NCBI GenBank assembly: GCA_934140575.1
Contig: CAKPBJ010000009.1
Coordinates: 1 to 47,995 of the forward strand
From: an uncultured Bacilli bacterium
GTDB taxonomy: Bacteria; Bacillota_I; Bacilli_A; RF39; UBA660
DNA length: 47,995 nucleotides
Direction: 5' to 3'
Shown piece after piece: positions 1 to 7,369 of this stretch (positions are counted from its first letter, which is position 1; every line of letters begins with the position of its first letter). The translations under genes and the position numbers were made by a program. The notes under the pieces are model-generated. The model had not been told where the DNA came from. It did no database searches and was given only the letters and a program-made list of their open reading frames with translations.

Positions 1-77
1 GAATTGGTAGACGCACAGGACTTAAAATCCTGCGAGAATCAACCCTCGTGCCGGTTCAAGTCCGGCCTTAGGCACCA
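1..77 (+). tRNA. tRNA-Leu (UAA), 5' end cut by window
   Basis: The first acceptor-stem bases lie outside the window, but the D arm, the anticodon loop reading TAA, a long variable arm (a class II tRNA), the T arm (GGTTCAAG) and an encoded CCA at 75-77 are present. It is the first visible member of a seven-tRNA array, so more tRNA genes may lie upstream. Confidence 0.95.
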
Positions 78-113
78 TTTAAAATTTAACTCAATAGTTT
101 CTGTTGAGTTTAT

Positions 114-206
114 GGAGGAATACCCAAGTCTGGTTGAAGGGACCGGTCTTGAAAACCGGAAGGTCGTGCAAGCGGCGCTAGGGTTCGAATCCCTATTCCT
201 CCGCCA
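114..206 (+). tRNA. tRNA-Ser (UGA)
   Basis: The acceptor arms GGAGGAA (114-120) and TTCCTCC (196-202) pair fully. The anticodon loop reads CTTGAAA, giving anticodon TGA. The long variable arm is typical of serine tRNAs, and CCA is encoded at 204-206. Confidence 0.96.
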
Positions 207-213
207 TTTATAT

Positions 214-290
214 CGCGGGATGGAGCAGTTAGGTAGCTCGTTGGGCTCATAACCCGAAGGTCAGAGGTTCGAATCCTCTTCCCGCAACCA
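214..290 (+). tRNA. initiator tRNA-fMet (CAU)
   Basis: The anticodon is CAT and the anticodon stem has the three consecutive G:C pairs (GGG/CCC) that mark an initiator tRNA. The first acceptor base is C and faces A, the unpaired 1:72 position needed for formylation. CCA is encoded. Both marks separate it from an elongator tRNA-Met. Confidence 0.95.
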
Positions 291-302
291 ATTTATTATT
301 AT

Positions 303-379
303 GGTTCCTTGGTGCAGCTGGTTAACACGTCTGCCTGTCACGCAGAAGATCGCGGGTTCGAGTCCCGTAGGAACCGCCA
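303..379 (+). tRNA. tRNA-Asp (GUC)
   Basis: The acceptor arms GGTTCCT (303-309) and AGGAACC (369-375) pair, the anticodon loop reads CTGTCAC giving GTC, and the T loop is GGTTCGAG. The discriminator is G376 and CCA is encoded at 377-379. Confidence 0.95.
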
Positions 380-382
380 TTT

Positions 383-458
383 GGCTTCATAGCTCAGTCG
401 GTAGAGCAAGGGACTGAAAATCCCTGTGTCGCTGGTTCGATTCCCGCTGGAGCCACCA
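383..458 (+). tRNA. tRNA-Phe (GAA)
   Basis: The acceptor arms GGCTTCA and TGGAGCC pair with one G-U, the anticodon loop CTGAAAA gives GAA, and CCA is encoded at 456-458. It starts only three bases after the tRNA-Asp. Its product is the expected effector of the phenylalanine T-box at 15509-15720. Confidence 0.95.
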
Positions 459-512
459 TTTTTATAAATAATGTTAAGACAACTAATGTGCTGTAGCTAA
501 GCAACATGTCTT

Positions 513-589
513 GCGCTCGTAGCTCAGTTGGATAGAGTGTTTGGCTACGAACCAAAAGGTCAGGGGTTCGAATCCCTTCGGGCGCACCA
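513..589 (+). tRNA. tRNA-Arg (ACG)
   Basis: The acceptor arms GCGCTCG (513-519) and CGGGCGC (579-585) pair, and the anticodon loop CTACGAA gives ACG, the anticodon normally converted to ICG by TadA. CCA is encoded at 587-589. Confidence 0.95.
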
Positions 590-594
590 GTTAT

Positions 595-671
595 CGGGAA
601 GTGGCTCAACTTGGTAGAGCACTTGGTTTGGGACCAAGGGGTTGCAGGTTCAAATCCTGTCTTCCCGACCA
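595..671 (+). tRNA. tRNA-Pro (UGG)
   Basis: The acceptor arms CGGGAAG (595-601) and CTTCCCG (661-667) pair, the anticodon loop TTTGGGA gives TGG, and CCA is encoded at 669-671. It is the last tRNA of the array and is followed by a terminator. Confidence 0.95.
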
Positions 672-680
672 TTAAGAAGT

Positions 681-712
681 AAACGTTGATTTTTCAACGT
701 TTTTATTTTTTT
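681..712 (+). terminator. terminator of the tRNA array
   Basis: The arms AAACGTTGA and TCAACGTTT form a nine-pair stem with a four-base loop, followed by a T-rich tail. It lies ten bases after the tRNA-Pro and ends the tRNA operon. Confidence 0.9.
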
Positions 713-782
713 ACGACAATTTTAGACAATTATTACTGCAATCCCCTTGTTCTCCAAACAGATATGTACTAATAATTTGATA

Positions 783-1586
783 TTACTTATAAGGTGTGCC
801 CTTATTGTTCCTCACATATTTTGTAAACATTTTATCTATATTTTCTTCTTCAATTTCAAAACTTGTTCCATGGTCATATATTTGACCTTTTTTTGGGCCT
901 TCTCTGTATACTCCTATTTTTAATTTTATTCTAATTATTCCTTGGTTAAGAAGATCAATAAATTTATAATCTTTCTTTAACTTATAAAAATCATAATTAT
1001 AGTACTTATAATAGTCTATATTATTTCTTGTATATTTTATCGCATTTACAAGTACTAAATAACTTAATTTTTGATAAAGTCTTTTTTGTATGTCTGATAT
1101 TTTCCAGTATGCTATTTCTTCTTTTTTATTTCCATTTTTATAAAATATTGATATGTATATTCTTTCTTCTTTTATATTTAGTTGAAAGTAATAATTATTT
1201 CCTATTAAATTTTTTTTATTTGAATATATTTCACCTCTTAAAATTTTACAATTATTTAATACTTTATCGGGATATCCATAATTTTTAACTAATCTATTTA
1301 TTTCTATTTCGTTTAAATCATTTTGTGGTGTAATACTAAATAGTGTTATATATGATATACTTCCATATTTTTTGGTTTTTATTTCAAAATGTTTATAGTC
1401 TGGTAGTGGATTACTATCTTCTTTTTTACCAAGTAAGGTTTCTAAAGTTTTTCCTATTCCTCCTGAACCTTTCCCAAGAGTTTTATGCCATCCTTTCCTT
1501 TTTATTGCGTATAACTTTTTATTTAATTCAGCAATTTCTTCTTTAATCTCATTTTCAATATTAGATGTTTCAATTTTTTCGTTCAT
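783..1586 (-). CDS. MvaI/BcnI-like restriction endonuclease, no methylase nearby
   Basis: The product probably cleaves DNA as a type II enzyme of the MvaI/BcnI (MutH/Sau3AI-like) PD-(D/E)xK group. Counting from the upstream GTG at 1595, GSGGIGKTLETLLG (43-56) is followed by PLPDYKHFEIKTK, in which D66, E71 and K73 form the catalytic triad. A DHGTSF motif near residue 242 resembles the conserved C-terminal histidine motif of MvaI relatives. I prefer the ATG at 1586 because GGGTG lies six bases before it; GTG at 1595 would add three residues. No cognate methyltransferase lies within 4 kb on the right, and tRNAs lie on the left. The family call comes from remembered motifs. The coding strand is extremely Lys- and Ile-rich. 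Confidence 0.72.
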   Translation of the reverse strand: MNEKIETSNIENEIKEEIAELNKKLYAIKRKGWHKTLGKGSGGIGKTLETLLGKKEDSNPLPDYKHFEIKTKKYGSISYITLFSITPQNDLNEIEINRLVKNYGYPDKVLNNCKILRGEIYSNKKNLIGNNYYFQLNIKEERIYISIFYKNGNKKEEIAYWKISDIQKRLYQKLSYLVLVNAIKYTRNNIDYYKYYNYDFYKLKKDYKFIDLLNQGIIRIKLKIGVYREGPKKGQIYDHGTSFEIEEENIDKMFTKYVRNNKGTPYK

Positions 1587-1716
1587 TTTTATCACCCTTA
1601 TTATATTATTAGAATAGTTGCAATGAAATTTTTATAAAATTTTATAAATCTTTAAAAACAGTAAATATGATACATTATTAGTTTATTTTTTTCATATGAT
1701 TTTTTAGGTGATTATT

Positions 1717-2775
1717 TTGCTTAAAAAATTATTTTTTATTTTTTTTATGTTTTTTTTCATAGATATTAATGTTTTTGCGTCGAGTCAGTCAAATGTTGTG
1801 ATGGATGTTGAAAGTGGAAGAATACTTTATCAAAATAATGCGAATAAGTCGCATTTAATTGCCTCGACTACAAAAATTATGACGGCTTTGATTGTTCTTG
1901 AAAATAGTGATTTAGATAAGAATGTGTTAGTGGGGGATGAAGTGTTAAAAATGTATGGCACTAATATTTATATTGAGGTTGGTGAAAGGCTTAGTATTAG
2001 GGATTTATTGTATGGACTTATGCTTAGAAGCGGGAATGATGCGGCTATTACTTTAGCTGTTAATGTAAGCGGTAGTGAAAAAAATTTTGTTAATCTTATG
2101 AATAGGAAGGCTTTAGAGATTGGTATGAAAAATACTAATTTTTCTAATCCTCATGGATTAGATGAAGATACTAAAAATTATTCTACGGCTAGTGATATGG
2201 CAAAGCTTGCGAGATATGCATACAAAAATCCTGATTTTAGAAAAATTATAAAGACAAAGAAATATAACTGTAAATCATCTTTAAAAAGCTATATCTGGTA
2301 TAATCGCGTGTCTATTCTTAAAGATTATAAGTATTCTTTAGGAGGTAAAAATGGTTATACACCTAGTGCTGGAAAATGTCTTGTATCTTTTGCTAAAAAG
2401 GATAATATGACACTTCTTGCGGTAACTTTAAATGATGGGGATATTTATAATACTCAGAAGATACTTTTTAATGATTACTTTAATAAATACAAATTGTATA
2501 AAATACTTGATAAAAATAGCTTCTTTTATGATGATTCTTTAATAGACAGAAAACTTTATATTAAAAAATCATTTTCTTATCCTTTAACAAGTGATGAGGT
2601 TGATAAAGTTTATACAACTATAAAAATAGGTAATAATAGTAGGGAAGGTGTTGTTGGAAGAGTTATTGTTAAATTAGATAATGATGTTATTGGTAGTGTT
2701 AATTTATATGAAAGAGAAAATAAAAAGAAAGATATTTCTATCTTTCAAAGAGTATTAAAATTTTTTAAGAATTAG
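1717..2775 (+). CDS. D-alanyl-D-alanine carboxypeptidase (peptidase S11, DacA/DacF type)
   Basis: A penicillin-binding protein that trims terminal D-Ala from peptidoglycan stem peptides outside the membrane. An N-terminal hydrophobic stretch rich in Phe, with a probable signal cleavage after VFA, precedes the catalytic domain. From the TTG start, S50-T-T-K53 is the acylation motif, S105-G-N the second motif, and K211-N-G takes the place of the usual KTG. The C-terminal 100 residues fit the beta-rich PBP5_C domain. AGGTG sits six bases before TTG 1717, which favours it over the in-frame GTG at 1708. The 3' end overlaps the convergent phosphoesterase gene by 11 bp. Confidence 0.92.
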   Translation: MLKKLFFIFFMFFFIDINVFASSQSNVVMDVESGRILYQNNANKSHLIASTTKIMTALIVLENSDLDKNVLVGDEVLKMYGTNIYIEVGERLSIRDLLYGLMLRSGNDAAITLAVNVSGSEKNFVNLMNRKALEIGMKNTNFSNPHGLDEDTKNYSTASDMAKLARYAYKNPDFRKIIKTKKYNCKSSLKSYIWYNRVSILKDYKYSLGGKNGYTPSAGKCLVSFAKKDNMTLLAVTLNDGDIYNTQKILFNDYFNKYKLYKILDKNSFFYDDSLIDRKLYIKKSFSYPLTSDEVDKVYTTIKIGNNSREGVVGRVIVKLDNDVIGSVNLYERENKKKDISIFQRVLKFFKN

Positions 2776-3685
2776 ATAATCTAAAGAAGTTAATTGATGG
2801 TCTGCAGAATAATCTTATGTTACTTTGATTGGTTGTTCCTAAACCGCTTGATATAAATAATTTTGAATCTTTTACTTTATAATAATCTTGATCATATTTT
2901 TTTGCACCCTCTACTTTGAATAGTGAATAATTAATAAATGGTATTCGTATATTTCCATTATTGGAGTGTCCGGCTAAGAATAGGTCGGTATTATATCTTT
3001 CAACTATATCATCTACGGTGTCTGGTTCATGGAGTAGGGCTATTGTATAAATATTTGAATTATAAACTTCTTGTTTGAAATAGTCATAGGCTTTATCAAT
3101 ATTTTGTTTTTTCTTATCACTCGATAATCCAATTAATAGTATGGGGTTATTATCATTTTGATAAATTAAATCATAACTGTTTTTTAATATATTGAAATTA
3201 CATTGATTTAAAATTATTTTAAATTGTTCATTATCTTCATCTCCAAAAATTGCATATTTTCCAAGAGATGCATTAAGTTTTTGCAATTCTTTTATTACTT
3301 TTTCTTGTTCTTTAGATGATAATTTGTAGTCTTTATCTATTAAGTCTCCTGTAAAGACGATTATATCTGGTTTTCTTTCATTTACCTTTTTTACTATATC
3401 TTTTAGGTTGCTTTCAAACATTGTTGTGCCATAATGTAGGTCACTTATTTGAATTATTTTTGTACCATTAAATGATTCTGGTATTTTTTTATTGGTAATT
3501 CTATATTCGCGTACTTTTATTTTTACTGATGAGATATAAGTTGTATATGAGAAAAATATTGTTCCTAATATAAGGATTATTAATAATATTTTAGTTATTT
3601 TTTTTACTATTTTTTTTATTTGTTCTTTATTTTGCTCTTTAAATATTGCTTGTTGCTTTTTTTCGTTTAATTCTTCTCTTGTCAT
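2765..3685 (-). CDS. membrane-anchored metallophosphoesterase, YkuE-like, degenerate motifs
   Basis: A calcineurin-like phosphoesterase with a short basic N-terminus and one transmembrane segment (about residues 25-47), so the enzyme domain probably faces outward. Motifs seen in order are SDLHYG (DxH), TGDLID (GD), FGDEDN where GNH(D/E) is expected, LLHEPD, and GHSNNG where GHTHGG is expected. The conserved Asn and His of motif III and one metal-binding His at the end are therefore replaced, so activity may be reduced or lost. The ATG at 3685 has AAAGGTGG upstream; a GTG three codons earlier is possible. It is convergent with the carboxypeptidase gene. Confidence 0.8.
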   Translation of the reverse strand: MTREELNEKKQQAIFKEQNKEQIKKIVKKITKILLIILILGTIFFSYTTYISSVKIKVREYRITNKKIPESFNGTKIIQISDLHYGTTMFESNLKDIVKKVNERKPDIIVFTGDLIDKDYKLSSKEQEKVIKELQKLNASLGKYAIFGDEDNEQFKIILNQCNFNILKNSYDLIYQNDNNPILLIGLSSDKKKQNIDKAYDYFKQEVYNSNIYTIALLHEPDTVDDIVERYNTDLFLAGHSNNGNIRIPFINYSLFKVEGAKKYDQDYYKVKDSKLFISSGLGTTNQSNIRLFCRPSINFFRLSNS

Positions 3686-3812
3686 ATTATCCACCTTTAC
3701 TATATTTATTATTTTAACATATTTTATTATTTATTTCTTGAAATTTAAGTAAAATGTGATGTATGTTTTGTAAATACAATATTTAATATGATACAATATA
3801 TATGGTGATAGA

Positions 3813-5222
3813 ATGAAATATGATGTAATTATAGTAGGAGCAGGACCTGCTGGTTTGTTTAGTGCTTATGAGTTAATTTCAAATAATAAGAAGTTAAAGA
3901 TTGCGTTACTTGATAAGGGGAGTAGTGTAGAACATAGAGTTTGTCCTATGAATAAAAAAGGTATTCCTTGTAAGAACTGTAATCCTTGTGCTATTCTTGC
4001 AGGTTATGGTGGAGCTGGAACTTTTTCTGATGGAAAGCTTAATTTTATACCTCGTTTAGGTAAGAGTGATTTAACTAAGTATATGAGTGAAAGTGAAGCT
4101 TATAAATTAATTGATGAAACTGAGAATATTTTTAATAAGTTTAAAATGGATGCAGAAGTTTATCCTAGTAATATGGATGAGGCTAATGAGATAAAGAAGA
4201 AGGTTGCTATTGCTGGGTCTAAACTTTTACTTATTAAACAGAAACATTTGGGGAGTGATCATTTACCTAAATATATACAAGGAATTTGTGATTATTTGGA
4301 GAAAAACGGTGTTACTTTAATTGAGAGGGCTGATGTTTGTGATATAAAGACTGAAAGTAAGAACAAGCATTTGGTTGCTTATAAGAAGGGTAATAAAATG
4401 TGTACAATTGAGGGTAAGAATGTTATTGTTGCTCCTGGAAGGACTGGTGCTAAGTGGATTCAAGAACTTGCTGATAATTATAATATACCTTATCTTTCTC
4501 AAAGTATTGAGATTGGTGTTAGAGTTGAAGTTAGAAAAGATATTATGGAAGATATAACTAATGTTATTTATGATCCTACTATATTTATTAAAACGGATAC
4601 TTATGGTGATGAGATTAGAACTTTTTGTACTAATCCTGGAGGTTTTGTAGCTAAGGAAAATTACTATGGTTATATTTGTGTAAATGGACATGCTTTGAAG
4701 GATATAAAGAGTAATAATACTAATTTTGCTTTTATTTCTAAAGTAACATTAACTGAGCCTGTTACGAATACTAGACTTTATGGTGAGAGTATTGCAAGAA
4801 TTGCAAATGTTCTTGGTGATGGTAAACCAATTATTCAGTCTTTAAAGGATTTGAAGAGTGGAAGAAGAAGTGAATGGCATCGTATAAATAAAGGTTTTAT
4901 AGAACCTACTTTAAAAGATTGTGTTGCTGGTGATTTAGCTCTTGTTATGCCTCATAGAATTATTACTAATATATTAGAGGGACTTGAAAAATTAGATAAA
5001 ATTATACCTGGTGTAAATAATGATGATACTTTATTATATGGACCCGAAATTAAATTTTTTAGTAATGAGATAGAGACAGATGATAAATTTAAGTTAAATA
5101 ATGCAGATGTTTATTTTGTTGGAGATGGGGCTGGTAAGGCTGGAAATATAGTTACTGCTGCTGCTACTGGGTTAGTTGCTGCTCGTGATATATTAGAAAG
5201 GATAAATAATGAAAAAAAATAA
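3813..5222 (+). CDS. FAD-dependent dehydrogenase (NAD(P)/FAD oxidoreductase, COG2509-like)
   Basis: A 469-residue flavoprotein. The Rossmann motif G9-x-G11-x-x-G14 lies at the N-terminus and VYFVGDGAGKAGN near the C-terminus closes over FAD. Between them is a Cys-rich segment (VCPM, CKNCNPC) followed by YGGAGTFSDGKLN, typical of this uncharacterised dehydrogenase family. The substrate is unknown. The start has GGTGAT six bases upstream. A possible promoter (TTGTAA, 18 bp, TACAAT) lies at 3768-3797. The last 14 bases overlap the next gene, suggesting coupled translation. Confidence 0.85.
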   Translation: MKYDVIIVGAGPAGLFSAYELISNNKKLKIALLDKGSSVEHRVCPMNKKGIPCKNCNPCAILAGYGGAGTFSDGKLNFIPRLGKSDLTKYMSESEAYKLIDETENIFNKFKMDAEVYPSNMDEANEIKKKVAIAGSKLLLIKQKHLGSDHLPKYIQGICDYLEKNGVTLIERADVCDIKTESKNKHLVAYKKGNKMCTIEGKNVIVAPGRTGAKWIQELADNYNIPYLSQSIEIGVRVEVRKDIMEDITNVIYDPTIFIKTDTYGDEIRTFCTNPGGFVAKENYYGYICVNGHALKDIKSNNTNFAFISKVTLTEPVTNTRLYGESIARIANVLGDGKPIIQSLKDLKSGRRSEWHRINKGFIEPTLKDCVAGDLALVMPHRIITNILEGLEKLDKIIPGVNNDDTLLYGPEIKFFSNEIETDDKFKLNNADVYFVGDGAGKAGNIVTAAATGLVAARDILERINNEKK

Positions 5223-5910
5223 AATATTAATTGTAGTTGGAATTATTTTACTAATTTTAATTATTTTATTAGCTTGTTTAATTCCACAAAAAAGTGATGA
5301 AAAAAAGGTTTATAAAGAAAATTTATTAAATATTAATTATGATGTGACAGGTAATGAAGCAACTCTTTCTTCATATGATACTAAAAATCCTGTAGTTGCT
5401 ATGTATATTGAGAATTATGGGTCTGTTGTTATGGAGTTATATCCTGATATTGCACCTAATACTGTTAATAATTTTATATCTTTAGTAAAAAGTGGTTTTT
5501 ATGATAATAATACATTTCATAGGTTAGTACCTGGATTTGTATTACAAGGAGGAGATCCAGATGGTACTGGAACTGGAGGACCTGGGTATTCTATTAAGGG
5601 AGAATTTAGTAACAATGGATTTACTAATAATTTAAAACATACTAAGGGTGTTCTTTCTATGGCAAGAAGTAGTGATAATGATAGTGCAGGAAGTCAGTTC
5701 TTTATTATGCTTGGTACTAGTACTTATTTAGATGGAGATTATGCAGCTTTTGGAAAAGTTATAGATGGAATGGATAATATTGAAAAAATAGAAAGTTCTG
5801 AAGTGGTAACTAGTGAGGCTACTGGTAAGTTGAAGAATAATTTAATAATTAAAAAAGCTATTATTGATTTAAAAGGAAAAGAATATAGTGATGTAGAAAA
5901 GATTCAGTAA
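5209..5910 (+). CDS. cyclophilin-type peptidyl-prolyl isomerase, probable lipoprotein
   Basis: It catalyses cis-trans isomerisation of peptidyl-prolyl bonds, probably outside the membrane to help secreted proteins fold. After MKKNK a hydrophobic run ends in LLAC with Cys23, a plausible lipobox; uncleaved anchoring is the alternative. The cyclophilin domain (about 60-225) shows FHRLVPGFVLQGGDP, the GxGGPGY loop, and SAGSQFFIML, the signature around the active-site Arg and Gln. Its start lies inside the end of the dehydrogenase gene, so the two form an operon. A bidirectional terminator follows. Confidence 0.9.
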   Translation: MKKNKILIVVGIILLILIILLACLIPQKSDEKKVYKENLLNINYDVTGNEATLSSYDTKNPVVAMYIENYGSVVMELYPDIAPNTVNNFISLVKSGFYDNNTFHRLVPGFVLQGGDPDGTGTGGPGYSIKGEFSNNGFTNNLKHTKGVLSMARSSDNDSAGSQFFIMLGTSTYLDGDYAAFGKVIDGMDNIEKIESSEVVTSEATGKLKNNLIIKKAIIDLKGKEYSDVEKIQ

Positions 5911-5968
5911 TTTGTTGCTTTAATTTTATAATTAAATATGTTTATATAGTTATATTTTTGTGAATAGA

Positions 5969-5998
5969 AAAACAAGAAAGTATTTATTTTCTTGTTTT
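5969..5998. terminator. bidirectional terminator between cyclophilin and dCMP deaminase genes
   Basis: The arms AAAACAAGAAA (5969-5979) and TTTCTTGTTTT (5988-5998) form an 11-pair stem with A-runs before it and T-runs after it, so it can serve both converging genes. Confidence 0.85.
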
Positions 5999-6002
5999 AA
6001 AT

Positions 6003-6545
6003 TTATTTAATTTCTAATTTTTCGTCTGGGATTAGTGGTATTTTTATTGTTTTTTGGTTTTTTGTTTCCATTTTTGTGTATTTAATGTTACATGTATCAA
6101 ATATTTTTTTTGATACTATGTTTCCGGGAGTTCCGTCATATTTATCTGATAAATAAATAACTTCTTTAATTCCTGCTTGTACTATGTCTTTTGCACATTC
6201 GTTACATGGAAATAGGTCTACATATATTCTTGCTCCTCTAAGGTCTTTTCTACTTCCTAGATAGTTATTAATTGCATTTGATTCAGCATGGCATACGTAC
6301 ATGTATTTTGTATTAATATCATCTCCTTCGCGATTCCAAGGAAATATGTCATCGTTAAAGTTATTTGGGGCTCCATTATATCCAATTGATAATATTCTAT
6401 TGTCATCACTTACGATGCAGGCTCCTACTTGAGTATTTGGGTCTTTACTTCTACCGGCTGCAAGTTTTGCAATTCCCATAAAAAACTCATCCCAATTTAA
6501 ATAATCTTTTCTTTTATTACCAATAATTGGTTTATCCTGTTCCAT
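6003..6545 (-). CDS. dCMP deaminase (ComEB-like)
   Basis: A zinc-dependent cytidine/deoxycytidylate deaminase that makes dUMP from dCMP for thymidylate synthesis. H86-A-E88 holds a zinc ligand and the catalytic Glu; P113-C-N-E-C117 holds the other two zinc ligands. RSKDPNTQVGA and GYNGAP are typical of the dCMP deaminase branch. AGGAGG lies nine bases before the ATG. At 180 residues it has the usual length. It is monocistronic and convergent with the cyclophilin gene. Confidence 0.93.
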   Translation of the reverse strand: MEQDKPIIGNKRKDYLNWDEFFMGIAKLAAGRSKDPNTQVGACIVSDDNRILSIGYNGAPNNFNDDIFPWNREGDDINTKYMYVCHAESNAINNYLGSRKDLRGARIYVDLFPCNECAKDIVQAGIKEVIYLSDKYDGTPGNIVSKKIFDTCNIKYTKMETKNQKTIKIPLIPDEKLEIK

Positions 6546-6660
6546 TGTTTATGTCCTCCTTTTTTATTTATTTTAACATTATTGTTTGTACAAATAAAGA
6601 TTAAGTCTTAATAAAGTATTTAGTATTAATTGGGCAATTTAATTAAATCTCTTTTACTTA

Positions 6661-6689
6661 TTGACAACTTATAAAAAACGGGTTATATT
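6661..6689 (+). promoter_or_regulatory. promoter of the T-box/LOG/glyS unit
   Basis: TTGACA (6661-6666), a 17 bp spacer and TATATT (6684-6689). Transcription would start near 6696, just before the T-box leader. Confidence 0.85.
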
Positions 6690-6695
6690 AATTGC

Positions 6696-6817
6696 AATAA
6701 GTGTGATGACGGGTGTGGAAAGCCCAGAGCAGTATAGACAAGAGTTGATTCTTCTAGAATAAGTAAGGTGGAACCGCGGATATTAATTCGTCCTTACATT
6801 ATTCTAGGAGTTTTTTT
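6696..6817 (+). promoter_or_regulatory. T-box leader, unusually short, upstream of LOG gene and glyS
   Basis: AAGGTGGAACCGCGG (6765-6779) is the conserved T-box bulge that pairs with uncharged tRNA NCCA ends. The competing terminator pairs CTAGAATAA (from 6755) with TTATTCTAG (to 6808), plus GTAAGG with CCTTAC, and ends in a seven-T run at 6811-6817. Only about 70 nt separate the predicted transcription start from the T-box bulge, so stem I must be very small; I see no AGAGAG or GNTG apical motif. Glycine is expected from glyS downstream, but I cannot assign a specifier codon with confidence (the best GAA-NNN context, near 6719, does not read a glycine codon). Confidence 0.85.
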
Positions 6818-6835
6818 ATTTTAGAAGGTGATAGT

Positions 6836-7366
6836 ATGAAATTATTTATAGGATGTTCTTCGCATTCAGAGATAGATAAAAAGTATATTGAAGATGCTGA
6901 TTTTATAAGTAAGAAATTAGCTAGTTATGGTTATGATTTAATTATAGGTGGTATTTCAAATGAAGGTATGTTTGGAAAAATACTAAATAACTTTAATGCT
7001 GCTCATCGAAATATAAAAATTTATACATTAAAATTATATAATGAAGATATGAGTTTATTTAATGTAGATTGCACTTATGTAGAAAATACTTTTGAAAGAG
7101 GAGCTAGAATTTATAATGAAGCTTCTAAAGTACTTATTCTTCCTGGTGGTACCGGGAGCTTGGCTGAGTTGTTCAGCATGTTGGAGGATAATCGTACAAT
7201 TAAGTGTACAAAAGAAATAATTATCTATAATCAAGATGGATATTATTATGATTTGATTAAGTTTATTACAAAACTTATAAAAGAGAAGTTTAATGATTAT
7301 TCTATTTTGAATTATATAAAAATATTTAATGAGAAAGAGGATTTAATAAAATATTTGGAGGTTTAG
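6836..7366 (+). CDS. LOG family protein (nucleotide phosphoribohydrolase-like)
   Basis: A 176-residue Rossmann protein of the LOG/lysine-decarboxylase-like family; characterised members cleave the N-glycosidic bond of purine nucleotide monophosphates. The nucleotide-binding signature is PGGTGSLAE (103-111), and ERGAR (87-91) supplies the conserved Arg. It is the first gene after the T-box and lies three bases from glyS, so it is co-regulated with glycyl-tRNA synthetase. Why is unknown; its exact substrate is not predictable from the sequence. Confidence 0.85.
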   Translation: MKLFIGCSSHSEIDKKYIEDADFISKKLASYGYDLIIGGISNEGMFGKILNNFNAAHRNIKIYTLKLYNEDMSLFNVDCTYVENTFERGARIYNEASKVLILPGGTGSLAELFSMLEDNRTIKCTKEIIIYNQDGYYYDLIKFITKLIKEKFNDYSILNYIKIFNEKEDLIKYLEV

Positions 7367-7369
7367 TAT

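Noticed and set aside
394..672. A minus-strand open frame of 92 codons across the tRNA array, and a plus-strand one at 4-252
   Set aside because: They only translate tRNA genes, whose structures are fully convincing; such frames are a known annotation artefact.
1028..1546. Two plus-strand open frames opposite the restriction endonuclease gene
   Set aside because: They are Phe/Leu-rich mirror images of a Lys-rich gene and have no suitable ribosome binding site.
4317..4691. Minus-strand 124-codon frame inside the FAD dehydrogenase gene
   Set aside because: Antisense to a clearly conserved flavoprotein, Ser/Ile/Asn-rich, no motif and no promoter.
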